64,000 bases of DNA from CAIYRG01 sp963747255 (GCA_963747255.1 CAVVEG010000002.1:1-64000), one strand, 5' to 3'. Counted from the first letter of the stretch, positions 45,227 to 53,868 are shown. Made by a program: numbers and translations. Notes: generated by a model not told the origin, from the sequence alone.

Positions 45227-45979
45227 CTAAAGCAAACCCAACGCCTTGAAACTAGCATGGTTCCCGCGGCCGATCACCAGATGATCATGCACCTCGATGC
45301 GCAGGGCCTTTGCGGCCGCGGCAATTTCACGGGTCATCGCGATGTCGCTGCGGCTGGGCGTCGGGTCTCCGCTGGGATGGTTGTGCACCAAAATCAGGGC
45401 TGACGCTCCGAGTTCCAGTGCACGCTTGACAACCTCTCGCGGATAAACCGGGGCATGATCAACCGTCCCACGTGCCTGCGCCTCGTCGGCGATCAGAATG
45501 TTCTTGCGATCCAGAAACAGCACCCGGAACTCCTCGATCGGTGTCCTTGCCATGCGGGCCGAGCAGTAATCGAGCAGCGCATCCCAGGAAGAGATCGCCG
45601 GTCTGCCCAGCACTCGCGCGCGCGCAAGCCGTTGAGCGGCCGCTTCCACCACCTTCAATGCGACAATGGCATTTTCGGTTAAGCCGCCAACCTGCCTCAA
45701 TTTTCCGCCCGGCGCGGCTATCAGGTCGGCAAAACTGCCGTCGAACGCGCTCAACAACTCCTTGGCCAGCTTGTTGGTGTCCCGGCGCGGAATGGCCATG
45801 AAGAGCAGAAGTTCGAGCAGCTCGTAGTCCGCTAATGCATCGCTTCCGCCCGCGACGAACCGTTCACGGAGCCGGTCGCGATGACCGCTATGCAGTGGAA
45901 TGTTGCTGTCCGGCACGCCCTCAGAGATAGGGAGGCGCGTGCCATCCTTTGGGAGAGAGCGTGAAGATCTCGAAACCAT
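45227..45979 (-). CDS. radC: RadC family JAB-domain protein
   Basis: Contains an N-terminal helix-hairpin-helix-like part (HRDRLRERF, LADYELLELLLFMAIPRRD) and the JAB/MPN metal site HNHPSGDPTPS with upstream glutamate. Despite its name, RadC is not proved to repair DNA; its biochemical role is open. The longest frame overlaps map by 59 bases; GTG 45916, five bases after the map stop, is a plausible alternative start that still includes the whole conserved region. Confidence 0.9.
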   Translation of the reverse strand: MVSRSSRSLPKDGTRLPISEGVPDSNIPLHSGHRDRLRERFVAGGSDALADYELLELLLFMAIPRRDTNKLAKELLSAFDGSFADLIAAPGGKLRQVGGLTENAIVALKVVEAAAQRLARARVLGRPAISSWDALLDYCSARMARTPIEEFRVLFLDRKNILIADEAQARGTVDHAPVYPREVVKRALELGASALILVHNHPSGDPTPSRSDIAMTREIAAAAKALRIEVHDHLVIGRGNHASFKALGLL

Positions 45980-46769
45980 TCTCGGTAACGCCGATGCTGT
46001 GTTCGAACTGCGCGGAAAGCGAGCGGTCGCGGGTTACCGCCGTCCAGCCGTCATTCAGGACCTTCACCGCGTACCCGCCCAGATTGATCATCGGCTCCAC
46101 CGTGAAGAACATTCCCGGTTTAAGGACAACGCCCTGTCCCGGTCTGCCGTAGTGCACGATATTCGGCAGAGCATGAAAGATCCGCCCCAGTCCGTGCCCG
46201 CAGAAATCGCGTACAACCGAGCAGCGTTCCTGATCTTCCGCGAATGACTGAATGGCGTAACCGATATCGCCAGTCGTTGCGCCGGGCTTCACCGCAGCAA
46301 TTCCACGCATCATGCATTCATATGTGATTTCGACCAGCCGCTGCGCTTTTCGCTTCACATCTCCGACGTAATACATGCGGCTGGTATCGCCGTGCCAGCC
46401 ATCGATGATCACCGTAACATCGATGTTCAGAATGTCCCCGTCTCTGAGCGGACGATCGCTTGGGATTCCGTGGCACACGACATGGTTAATCGAAGTGCAC
46501 AGCGTGTGGCGATAACCGCGATAGCCAAGGCAGGCTGGAAGCGCGCCATGGGCAACAACAAAGTCATAGGCCAGCCGGTCCAGCGCTTCAGTCGTGACGC
46601 CGGGCTTCACTTCGGGCATAAGCAGATCAAGCACCTCGGCGGCCAACCGTCCCGCCTTCCGCATACCCTCAAAGTCCTCGGGGCTATGGGTGGAAACCGC
46701 GAAAGCGGAGCGCCGCGCCACTTCGATTGAGCCGCGGTCCAAAACGAGATCGGTTTGAGCTTCTGACAA
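45921..46769 (-). CDS. map: type I methionine aminopeptidase
   Basis: Removes the initiator methionine from nascent proteins. The 282-residue enzyme has HTLCTSINHVVCHGIPSDRPL (core NHVVCHGIP), metal ligands in DILNIDVTVIIDGWHGDTSRMY (core NIDVTV and HGDTSR), the histidine region CGHGLGRIFHALPNIVHY, and FFTVEPMIN. The start at 46769 is TTG; no in-frame ATG lies before residue 36, and the N-terminal extension before FEGMRKAGRLAAEVL is normal for the family. radC is immediately downstream. Confidence 0.95.
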   Translation of the reverse strand: MSEAQTDLVLDRGSIEVARRSAFAVSTHSPEDFEGMRKAGRLAAEVLDLLMPEVKPGVTTEALDRLAYDFVVAHGALPACLGYRGYRHTLCTSINHVVCHGIPSDRPLRDGDILNIDVTVIIDGWHGDTSRMYYVGDVKRKAQRLVEITYECMMRGIAAVKPGATTGDIGYAIQSFAEDQERCSVVRDFCGHGLGRIFHALPNIVHYGRPGQGVVLKPGMFFTVEPMINLGGYAVKVLNDGWTAVTRDRSLSAQFEHSIGVTENGFEIFTLSPKGWHAPPYL

Positions 46770-46900
46770 GGCTGTCTCTGGTCCTTCGAATTGTGCGGTG
46801 GCCGTGCTGCCGATCTGGCTGACGGCAAAGATTGTCGTCTATTCTCCCTTTCTACACATGGTTCGCGTGTGGCGCCACCGTCAAGGGGCAAGGTTCCAAT

Positions 46901-47665
46901 ATGCGTGATATTCTGGCGGTAACTGCGGGTGTGCTGATCATTGGCGACGAAATTCTTTCCGGACGAACACAGGACGTGAACCTTGCCGCGATCGCCCATT
47001 TCCTGGCGCCACTGGGGATCGACATTGCCGAAGCGCGTGTGGTTCCTGACATCGAAAGCGAGATCGTCGCCGCGGTCAACGTATTACGGAGGCGTTACAC
47101 ATATTTGTTCACGACCGGCGGAATTGGGCCCACCCATGACGACGTCACAGCGGACGCAATCGGTGCGGCTTTTCGACTGCCCGTAGAGCACGACGAAACG
47201 GCGTTGACGATCCTAGCGGCGCGATACAAGCCCGATGACTTCAATGAGAAGCGTCAGCGAATGGCTCGAATGCCACGAGGTGCAGAGTTGATCCGGAACG
47301 CGATATCTGCGGCCCCCGGATTTCAGATCGAAAACGTATTTGTGATGGCGGGAGTACCCCGGGTTATGGAGGCAATGCTCGAAGAGCTTAAGCCGCGGTT
47401 GCGGAATGGTTTGCCCGTCATCAGCCGAAGTCTCAAAACACAACTTCCCGAGGGGCGCATAGCAGCGAGTTTGGAGATTATCCAGCAGGCACATCCAGGG
47501 CTAAGGATCGGTAGCTACCCATTCTTCGGTCCGGCCGGCGCCTCAGCCGGGTCAGGCACTACTCTGGTGTTACGCGGAAGGGACGCATCCGAGGTGGCGG
47601 CGGCAGCCTCCGAAATCGTGGAAATGGTTGCAAGTTTTGGCTTTGAGGCCGTGCCCTTGGATTGA
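46901..47665 (+). CDS. CinA N-terminal/MoaB-like molybdopterin-binding domain protein
   Basis: A 254-residue single-domain protein of the competence/damage-inducible A N-terminal type (COMPASS/MoCF-BD fold). It shows AGVLIIGDEILSGRTQDVN, LFTTGGIGPTHDDVTADAI and VFVMAGVPRVMEAML. It lacks the C-terminal nicotinamide-nucleotide amidase domain of full CinA, as is common in Alphaproteobacteria. Function is uncertain: pterin or ADP-ribose pyrophosphate binding is suggested for relatives. ATG 46901 is used; an upstream extension is unlike the family. Divergent from map. Confidence 0.9.
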   Translation: MRDILAVTAGVLIIGDEILSGRTQDVNLAAIAHFLAPLGIDIAEARVVPDIESEIVAAVNVLRRRYTYLFTTGGIGPTHDDVTADAIGAAFRLPVEHDETALTILAARYKPDDFNEKRQRMARMPRGAELIRNAISAAPGFQIENVFVMAGVPRVMEAMLEELKPRLRNGLPVISRSLKTQLPEGRIAASLEIIQQAHPGLRIGSYPFFGPAGASAGSGTTLVLRGRDASEVAAAASEIVEMVASFGFEAVPLD

Positions 47666-47771
47666 AACCTTTCGCCGCAGTTTACACGCTGTTAACCGCT
47701 ATCCATATAAGCATTGCCGGAGAGCCGGTGGTGTGAGAGGGTTTACCTCCGGTAACCAGAGGGAGGGGCAA

Positions 47772-48044
47772 ATGAAACGCATTCTGGCCGCTTCCGTGGG
47801 CGGCATTCTGTTCACGGCTGCGGGTGTCGCTGCAGCAAGCAATTTCGCTTCCGACCGACAATCGGACTATTTTGCCCGGGGGAACCATCAATTCTATGTG
47901 TGGTGCGCAAGCGGAAATGACTATGTCACGACCGCCAATGGGCCGAGCGCGGAAGACGCCCAACTGACGCTCTACAACTCACTGAAGGCAAGCGGGAAAA
48001 CGCGTTGCTGGCCGGTTTGGCAGGGGCGAGTCGCCACCAGGTAA
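47772..48044 (+). CDS. small secreted protein of unknown function
   Basis: A 90-residue protein with a signal peptide (MKRILAASVGGILFTAAGVAAAS). The mature 65 residues contain FYVWCASGNDYVTTANGPSAE and a second cysteine in KTRCWPVWQG, so a single disulphide is likely. GNDYVTTANG-x-SAEDAQ resembles the short sugar- or surface-binding motifs of small periplasmic proteins, but I recognise no named family. The ribosome site GGGAGGGG precedes ATG 47772. It stands alone, convergent with ccmI. Confidence 0.7.
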   Translation: MKRILAASVGGILFTAAGVAAASNFASDRQSDYFARGNHQFYVWCASGNDYVTTANGPSAEDAQLTLYNSLKASGKTRCWPVWQGRVATR

Positions 48045-48076
48045 CCGGCATCCTTCGGTTGGATCAGCGCAAATCG

Positions 48077-48967
48077 TTAGTTCAGCGCATTGTCCGAAGC
48101 AGCCCGCGCAAGCGCCGATTGCGCGGACGGTTGGTTTGCGAACACGCCTCGCGCTCGGCTCAGAGCCTCGGTAGCCTTGTCTTTGTTGCCCAAAACCGCA
48201 TAGGCCCGGATAAGCCTGATCCAGCCGTCGAGATCGTTGGGGCTCGATTGCAGTCGTTCGGCGAGCTGCTGAACCATCGCTTGCGGATTTGGCGCAGCGC
48301 CCCCGGAACCAGCCTTCAGCGCCGCCACCTGGTCGATCAGCGATCCGCGCCATGGTGTGTCAGGTGGAGCATCCGCAAGGACGCCTTCCCAGAACTGAAG
48401 AGCTCCAGCCTTGTCTCCGCGTGAGGCAAGAGCCAGGCCGAGATAGTATCGTGCCACGAGGTCTCTCGGCGCCTCGGCGACAACCTGCCGAAAAACCGCT
48501 TCCGCTTCCTTGGTGACCTGACCGGCGGCTTCGGTCATCGCCTCGCCGTAACTGGAGAGGAGTTGCGGATCAGCCTCGCCCTGTTCCGATTTCTGCGCAT
48601 CGACGGCATGCCCTAGTGCCTTTTCCGCCTGTGCAGCGTTGCCGAGCGCGAGATAACCACGACCCAGCAGCGCCCATCCCTGAACGTCGCCAGGTCTGTC
48701 CGGCATCCGCCGCGCCAGCATTGCGATAAGCGCGGGGTAATCTGTCCTTGCAGGTCCCGTGAGCGAATTGAGCGCCAATTGCGGCCGCCCGAGATAAGCG
48801 TAGGAGCCGAGCCCGATCGCGATGACGGCCAATCCCCCTACCGCACCATAACCGGGACGCCTTCTGGACTCTGAGGTACCAGCCACAGGCCGTAGCACAG
48901 GTACGACCACAAAAGCGGCTGCCCCCAGCGCAACCGCAGCGAAAATGAGCACGAGAATCGCGATCAT
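48077..48967 (-). CDS. ccmI: CcmI/CycH-like cytochrome c biogenesis TPR protein
   Basis: A 296-residue protein with one N-terminal membrane helix (IAILVLIFAAVALGAAAFVVV), a second helix around residues 45-60 (VGGLAVIAIGLGSYAYLG) and a periplasmic domain of TPR repeats (GWALLGRGYLALGNAAQAEKA, LVARYYLGLALASRGDKAGAL, WIRLIRAYAVLGNKDKA). CcmI holds apocytochrome c for haem ligation by CcmF/CcmH. The usual neighbours ccmE-F-G-H are not in this window. The assignment is by architecture and the WALLGRGY-type repeat. Confidence 0.82.
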   Translation of the reverse strand: MIAILVLIFAAVALGAAAFVVVPVLRPVAGTSESRRRPGYGAVGGLAVIAIGLGSYAYLGRPQLALNSLTGPARTDYPALIAMLARRMPDRPGDVQGWALLGRGYLALGNAAQAEKALGHAVDAQKSEQGEADPQLLSSYGEAMTEAAGQVTKEAEAVFRQVVAEAPRDLVARYYLGLALASRGDKAGALQFWEGVLADAPPDTPWRGSLIDQVAALKAGSGGAAPNPQAMVQQLAERLQSSPNDLDGWIRLIRAYAVLGNKDKATEALSRARGVFANQPSAQSALARAASDNALN

Positions 48968-49109
48968 GGGATACGGCTATATCCGTATTGCCTGCATGTG
49001 TAGCCCTTGTTCATGATTTGCGGCGCAAAAGAGCGCGAGCGCGCGGCTTGAGCGGGACTGCGACAAATCTTAGCACGCAGGACTGTATTTCACAGCGGAT
49101 AAAAGGTTT

Positions 49110-49160
49110 GCAGTTGCGACTGACTTGCAGTATCTGATATTGAGAATGGGTCGCAACTGC
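49110..49160. promoter_or_regulatory. perfect 11-bp inverted repeat upstream of the FTR1 operon
   Basis: GCAGTTGCGAC (49110-49120) and its exact reverse complement GTCGCAACTGC (49150-49160) are separated by 29 bases that include an A/T-rich TATCTGATATTGAGAAT. It ends 25 bases before the FTR1 start codon. It could be a paired-site operator for an iron regulator (Fur/Irr/RirA cannot be told apart here) or a long-looped RNA hairpin in the leader. TTGCAG is also repeated directly at 49108 and 49125. Confidence 0.55.
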
Positions 49161-49185
49161 TAGTAGGACGGAGAAAGAGCGCCAG

Positions 49186-50046
49186 ATGCTGGCAACCCTG
49201 CTGATCGTCTTTCGGGAAATGCTGGAAGCAGGTCTGGTAGTCGGCATCGTGCTGGCAGCCACGGAGGGCTTGGTCGGCCGGACCGTCGCGATTATCGGCG
49301 GAATTGGGACCGGCATTTTCGGCGCCGCTGTGGTGGCTGGCTTCGCCGATGTGATTGCCGGCGCCGCCGAAGGGGTTGGGCAGGAACTGTTTACGGCCGG
49401 CGTGCTGATCGCTGCTGTCGCGATGCTCACTTTTCACACCGCCTGGATGTCCAGGCACGGGCGGAAGTTGGGATCCGAATTATCAGCCTTCGGTCGTGCG
49501 GCAAGCAGCGGCGACAAATCGCTCCTGGCGCTTGGCGGCGTGGTTGGACTTGCGGTCATGCGCGAAGGGGCGGAAGTCGTGCTGTTCCTCTACGGCATAG
49601 CCGTATCCGCGCACGAGAGTGCCGCAGCCATGATTTCGGGCGGAGCGACCGGCCTGCTGCTCGCAGCCGTCGTTTCCTATGCCCTGTATCGCGGACTTCT
49701 CACCATTCCGATGCGCCATTTCTTCAAGGTCACCAACTGGTTGATTGCACTGCTCGCAGCAGGCATGGCCGGACAGGCGGCCGCCGTTCTGGCAAGCGCC
49801 GATATCATCCCCGCCTGGGGTGAGCGGATCTGGAATACTTCCTTCATTCTCAGCGACGCGAGTTGGCTTGGCCGGGCCTTGCATGCGCTGGTCGGCTATT
49901 CGGCAGCTCCTTCAGGGGTTCAGATTGCGGCGTATCTTGCGACGCTGGCACTGATCATCGCGGTTGCGAAAATTGGCCAGGAAGGAAAGCCTTCGTCAGA
50001 TGGCGCGACCGCCGGACGGCAAAGCAAGATTGGCGCACGAAGCTGA
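49186..50046 (+). CDS. FTR1-family high-affinity iron permease
   Basis: A 286-residue inner-membrane protein with about seven helices and both iron-passage motifs of the family: REMLE at residues 10-14 and REGAE at 126-130 (R-E-x-x-E). FTR1 proteins move iron across the membrane, generally after oxidation by a partner protein. The cupredoxin gene begins two bases after its stop and an envelope protein follows, similar in idea to FtrBC or EfeUO systems. No EfeB peroxidase or P19 gene is present here. Confidence 0.93.
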   Translation: MLATLLIVFREMLEAGLVVGIVLAATEGLVGRTVAIIGGIGTGIFGAAVVAGFADVIAGAAEGVGQELFTAGVLIAAVAMLTFHTAWMSRHGRKLGSELSAFGRAASSGDKSLLALGGVVGLAVMREGAEVVLFLYGIAVSAHESAAAMISGGATGLLLAAVVSYALYRGLLTIPMRHFFKVTNWLIALLAAGMAGQAAAVLASADIIPAWGERIWNTSFILSDASWLGRALHALVGYSAAPSGVQIAAYLATLALIIAVAKIGQEGKPSSDGATAGRQSKIGARS

Positions 50047-50047
50047 C

Positions 50048-50368
50048 ATGCGCGCGATCTGGTTTACCATGATAGCAATCTTCGCCACCGGGATAGCGCA
50101 GGCGGACGAAACGCCTCTCCTTACAATCAAAGACCATAAGTTCCAGCCTGAGCGAATCGAGGTTCCTGCCGGAGTGAAATTCAGGCTGACTGTTAGAAAC
50201 GCCGACCCCACGGCGGAAGAGTTCGAGAGTTTTCAGCTGAACCGGGAGAAGGTCGTCCCGCCGGGGAAGGATATCCCTGTTTTCCTGGGGCCGCTGGACC
50301 GCGGAGAGTACAAGTTCTTCGGCGATTTTCATCAGGATACGGCGCAGGGCGTTCTGGTCGCGAAATAG
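50048..50368 (+). CDS. periplasmic cupredoxin-domain protein of the iron-uptake operon
   Basis: A 106-residue protein with a signal peptide (cleavage near GIAQADE) and a short cupredoxin-like domain: LTIKDHKFQPERIEVPAG, EEFESFQLNREKVVPPGK, and the C-terminal GEYKFFGDFHQDTAQGVLVAK cut to YKFFGDFHQDTAQG. It has no cysteine, so it cannot form a classical type 1 copper site; His and acidic residues remain. Relatives (FtrB-type, EfeO N-terminal domain) present or oxidise iron for the permease. ATG 50048 is two bases after FTR1. Confidence 0.88.
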   Translation: MRAIWFTMIAIFATGIAQADETPLLTIKDHKFQPERIEVPAGVKFRLTVRNADPTAEEFESFQLNREKVVPPGKDIPVFLGPLDRGEYKFFGDFHQDTAQGVLVAK

Positions 50369-50398
50369 CGCAACAACCCGCGAATGCAGGGGCAAGTC

Positions 50399-51184
50399 AT
50401 GACGCGTGTCCGCCCGTCGCGGAGCCGAAAGAATATTGCCCTGGTTGCCGTCATTGTTTCCGCGATTGGCTGGCCGGCGAAAGCCGATATCGGTGAACTA
50501 AAAGTCTATTCGCCAGTAATCGAAGGAGCCGGCGTAGCCGAAATAGAGTATCGCGGCGCACGAACCTTCGACTCTGACCCGGCGAATGATGGGGCGGAAT
50601 CCCAAAAAATGGCCATCGGCTACGGCGTTACCAATTGGTGGTTCGTAGAAGGATATGGCGCATGGAAGCGCGATCCGGGAGGGCCAGCCCATTTCGACGG
50701 TACCGAATGGGAAAGTATCTTCCAGCTTACCGAACCCGGAGAATATTGGGCCAATTTCGGACTCCTCGCCGAATATGAGCGCGTGCAGAACCGCAAAACC
50801 GATACGGATGCGTTCGACATCGGGCCGCTGATCGAGCGCGATTTCGGCGTCACCACGACGGATCTGAACCTGATGCTGGAACGCCAACTCGGTCCGCACA
50901 TCAGCCAGCGCGGCTTTGGGTTCAGCTACCGCCTGGAAACCCGATGGCGGTTGTTCCCGCAGTTTCAGCCGGCCGTGGAAGCATTCGGAAGCCTGGGGCC
51001 GATTGCCGGTTTCGGTCCGATATCCGGCCAACAGCATTTGCTTGGTCCGGCCATTGCCGGGAAGTTTTCGCTGGGATCGATTCCGGGGAAAATCCAATAC
51101 GACGTCGGATATCTGTTTGGCCTTACGCCGGCATCGCCCAAAGGCGCGGTAAAGCTGATTGTGGAATACGAATTCCCGCTTTGA
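50399..51184 (+). CDS. secreted/outer-membrane protein of the iron operon, paralogue of the one at 38363
   Basis: A 261-residue protein with a signal peptide (after RSRKN, hydrophobic IALVAVIVSAIGWPAKA). The mature chain begins ADIGELKVYSPVIEGAG and is rich in beta-strand patterns (YGVTNWWFVEGYGAW, GFGFSYRLETRWRLFP), ending in an aromatic residue region VEYEFPL, as many barrel proteins do. The last 90 residues align with the 38363 protein, including the FGLTP motif. It follows the cupredoxin by 30 bases, so an outer-membrane or periplasmic role in iron uptake is inferred from context only. Confidence 0.78.
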   Translation: MTRVRPSRSRKNIALVAVIVSAIGWPAKADIGELKVYSPVIEGAGVAEIEYRGARTFDSDPANDGAESQKMAIGYGVTNWWFVEGYGAWKRDPGGPAHFDGTEWESIFQLTEPGEYWANFGLLAEYERVQNRKTDTDAFDIGPLIERDFGVTTTDLNLMLERQLGPHISQRGFGFSYRLETRWRLFPQFQPAVEAFGSLGPIAGFGPISGQQHLLGPAIAGKFSLGSIPGKIQYDVGYLFGLTPASPKGAVKLIVEYEFPL

Positions 51185-51300
51185 TCCGGCGCGCCGTTCG
51201 GTACAGCAGAATCGTCAGCGAAGCGGACCCGGTGGCCAAGCACATGCAACTGAGTGGCCGCATATAACTTCCACAAGGTCAAAAAATGAGAGAGGAAATC

Positions 51301-52158
51301 ATGTCGGATGAGCAATCGGCGGCGCCGGACAGCACCGCTGTTCGTGTAGCGTTGTGGCGAGCGATGCACGTCCAGCTCGACCCACCTCCGCATGTTCTGG
51401 ATGATGAGGTTGGTTTCAAAATGGTGGCGCCCGACGAAGGTTGGCGGCAGCGTCCGGATATGGATCCAGACGCCACGCGACTGTTCCGCGCCTCTGTTGT
51501 CGCCCGCGCCCGCTTTATCGAGGATATGATCGAGGAACAGTCCGCCCGCGGATTACGGCAATACGTTATCCTCGGGGCGGGGCTGGATAGTTTCGCTCAG
51601 CGCAGGCCTGAGATTGGCTCGCATCTGAACGTATTTGAGGTTGACAGGCCTGGGCCGCAGGCATGGAAGCGCCAGCGGCTCATTGATCTCGGCTTTGGCA
51701 TTCCGGACTGGCTGCATTTCGTTCCCACCGATTTCGAGTTGGATATTTCCTGGCGTGAACGACTCAAAGCCGGCGGCTTCCATGCGGACCAGCCCACACT
51801 CGTGACCTCAACCGGCGTCAGCCTCTACCTCACGACGGAAGCGATCGCGGCGACGCTGCGGCAGGTCGCGACACTCGCCCCGGGCTCAATGCTCGCCATG
51901 ACGTTTATCCTGCCGCTTGAGTTCGCAGAACCGGAAGAGCGTCCCGCATTCGAGGCAGCGCTGAAAGGCGCGCGGACAAGCGGCACGCCGTTCATCAGCT
52001 TCCTTACCCCGCTGGAGATGTTGGCGATGGCCCGCAGTGCCGGTTTTCGCAATGTCCGGCACGTGCCGGGAGCAATGCTTGCCAAGCGGTACTTCTCAGG
52101 TAGAGCCGACGATCTTCGGCCGGGAAGTTCAGAGGCACTGCTTGTCGCGAGCACATAG
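51301..52158 (+). CDS. class I SAM-dependent methyltransferase (TIGR00027/LCMT type)
   Basis: A 285-residue protein of the leucine-carboxyl-methyltransferase-like superfamily, TIGR00027 group. Motifs are FRASVVARARFIEDMIEEQ, the SAM loop YVILGAGLDSFAQRRP, VFEVDRPGPQAWKRQRL (acidic loop binding the ribose) and VTSTGVSLYLTTEAI. Substrates of this group are largely unknown and it is frequently amplified in actinobacteria; in Alphaproteobacteria single copies occur. ATG 51301 has GAGAGGA upstream; ATG 51286 is possible. Confidence 0.88.
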   Translation: MSDEQSAAPDSTAVRVALWRAMHVQLDPPPHVLDDEVGFKMVAPDEGWRQRPDMDPDATRLFRASVVARARFIEDMIEEQSARGLRQYVILGAGLDSFAQRRPEIGSHLNVFEVDRPGPQAWKRQRLIDLGFGIPDWLHFVPTDFELDISWRERLKAGGFHADQPTLVTSTGVSLYLTTEAIAATLRQVATLAPGSMLAMTFILPLEFAEPEERPAFEAALKGARTSGTPFISFLTPLEMLAMARSAGFRNVRHVPGAMLAKRYFSGRADDLRPGSSEALLVAST

Positions 52159-52188
52159 ATACTGTCGGACGCGCTACGCGAAGCGGAA

Positions 52189-52277
52189 TGGTGGCCCCGG
52201 CCGGACTTGAACCGGCACGCCCCTTTTCGGAGCTACGGATTTTAAGTCCGTTGCGTCTACCATTTCGCCACGGGGCC
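52189..52277 (-). tRNA. tRNA-Leu (anticodon UAA)
   Basis: On the minus strand, 89 bases with encoded CCA. The acceptor stem GGCCCCG pairs with CGGGGCC, and the discriminator is A. The anticodon loop CUUAAAA has anticodon UAA, a long variable arm (class II) is present, and the T-arm is GCCGG-UUCAAGU-CCGGC. All arms pair. It lies between the methyltransferase and the MmgE/PrpD gene. Confidence 0.96.
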
Positions 52278-52301
52278 TGTCTCAAGCGGCGCGATATTGT
52301 C

Positions 52302-53789
52302 TCAGACAGCCGCGGGCACGTTGAGCCAATCCAGGTTTTTTTCGGTTTCGATGCTTTGCAGACGCTCGAACAGCTGTCCCATTTCGGATGCAGGAAAGCG
52401 TTTGGTCAACAGCATGAATTTCTCCCGCAGGCCGGCCTCGTCGAGTGGGTTTGCCGGCGTGCCCGAGAATTCCGTGGCGCGGCGCGTCAACTTCCGTCCA
52501 TCCCGCAGGGAGACCGTAACGAGGCTGGTCAGGTTGTCGTTTGGCTGACCATCGATGACCTCCATACTCACCCGGGCGGCCATGGCAAGGATCCGCGCAT
52601 CCTTGTGCACCTGGTTGTCAAACGAATCCGGGTCCACCGGATTACGGTAGACCGAGAGCGCGACGCAGAACGGAATGCTGTATTGCGCCAGCAATGCATC
52701 CGGCGGAACGGGAATATTGTTGGTGGTCGCCATGCGCCGGTTGCCGGCCACCGAGATCGACTGCACGTCCTCCGGCGCAAATCGGTTCGTACGCTGAAGG
52801 TCGAGCATTGCCTCCACCGGCCGGTGAGCCGTGATGTGGCAAGCGAAACGCTTGATCATGGTGTGCATCATCAGGTAATCCTGACCGAGTGCGCTTGTCA
52901 GAATCGCCGTGTCCCAGTCGTTCGCGAAACCGTGGAGATATCCCGCTTCACCTTCAAGTACCGTGCTCGGCCCGGTGAAACCTCCAGCGGTTAAACTTGC
53001 AGCGAGCACCCCCGATTCGGCCGCGCGCCCGAGATGCAGTTTCTTCACCATGGCGCCATTCGGGGCGTGCGCGAACTCCATCAGACCGCCTGCGAGCGAA
53101 CCCGCAACCCCGAGCGCATTGATCATCCTTCCGGAATCAAACTGCTGCAATTTCCCGGATACAATGGCGGCGCCGAAGGGACCCGTTGTGCCGGGAGCGT
53201 GGAAACCGCGCGGCTCTGTCGTCTGCTTTGTCGCCGTGCCGATGCGGATCATGGCCTCGCCGCCAGCCGCCATTGCTGCAATAAGGTCACGGCCGCCTCT
53301 CTCCCGTTCCTGGGCGACCGCAAGCCCGGCTGAAAACATGCTCGCGCCGGGGTGCGAACCCGAATCGGGGTCGGTGAGATTATCGAGTTCGAAAGCATGG
53401 GCCATTGCCCCATGCGCAAGCGCAGCCGAGGGTGCCTGCACCGGCGGACCGCCTGTCCCGAGAATATGGCTTTTGCCGGAGGGTCCGGTGCGCTGCGCAT
53501 GCGCGATAATGATCCGGCTCCAGGCCAGCTTTTCGCCATACAGGATCGTTGCGACCGTATCGGTGACACAGTCCTTGATCCGCCGCACAACCGGGGCCGG
53601 AAGATCTTCGTAGCGCAGATCTGCCGTGTATTCCCCAAGCCGAACCGTATGACCGCCGCCGGTCGCCGGTGACGCGGCTTTTGCGGACGATTTGGGCACG
53701 AACAATTCGGGCGCGAGGCCCACCGCACCCGCTCCGAGGGCAACCCTTCCCAGAAAACTGCGCCGGGGGAGTTCACGCTCCATTGCCAT
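52302..53789 (-). CDS. MmgE/PrpD-family protein with Tat-like signal
   Basis: A 495-residue protein of the PrpD (2-methylcitrate dehydratase)/MmgE/cis-aconitate decarboxylase superfamily. Core motifs are VKDCVTDTVATILYG-like LKDCVTDT, AHGAMAHAFELDNLTD with the conserved HA-x-E-x-D, HPGASMFSAGLA, GVAGSLAGGLMEF, and KRFACHITAHRPVEAML. Unusually, the chain starts with RRSFLGRVALGAGAVGLAPE, a twin-arginine signal followed by an alanine-rich linker, predicting export to the periplasm. Some sequenced relatives share this. The substrate is unknown; an export of a dehydratase-like enzyme is notable. Start 53789 or ATG 53783. Confidence 0.85.
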   Translation of the reverse strand: MAMERELPRRSFLGRVALGAGAVGLAPELFVPKSSAKAASPATGGGHTVRLGEYTADLRYEDLPAPVVRRIKDCVTDTVATILYGEKLAWSRIIIAHAQRTGPSGKSHILGTGGPPVQAPSAALAHGAMAHAFELDNLTDPDSGSHPGASMFSAGLAVAQERERGGRDLIAAMAAGGEAMIRIGTATKQTTEPRGFHAPGTTGPFGAAIVSGKLQQFDSGRMINALGVAGSLAGGLMEFAHAPNGAMVKKLHLGRAAESGVLAASLTAGGFTGPSTVLEGEAGYLHGFANDWDTAILTSALGQDYLMMHTMIKRFACHITAHRPVEAMLDLQRTNRFAPEDVQSISVAGNRRMATTNNIPVPPDALLAQYSIPFCVALSVYRNPVDPDSFDNQVHKDARILAMAARVSMEVIDGQPNDNLTSLVTVSLRDGRKLTRRATEFSGTPANPLDEAGLREKFMLLTKRFPASEMGQLFERLQSIETEKNLDWLNVPAAV

Positions 53790-53868
53790 TTTCCTTCTCC
53801 CATGTCTTTCGATCCGATCAAATTACCGGATTTGACCTAGAATGACGCCATCTTTTCGGGGTTTCGGA

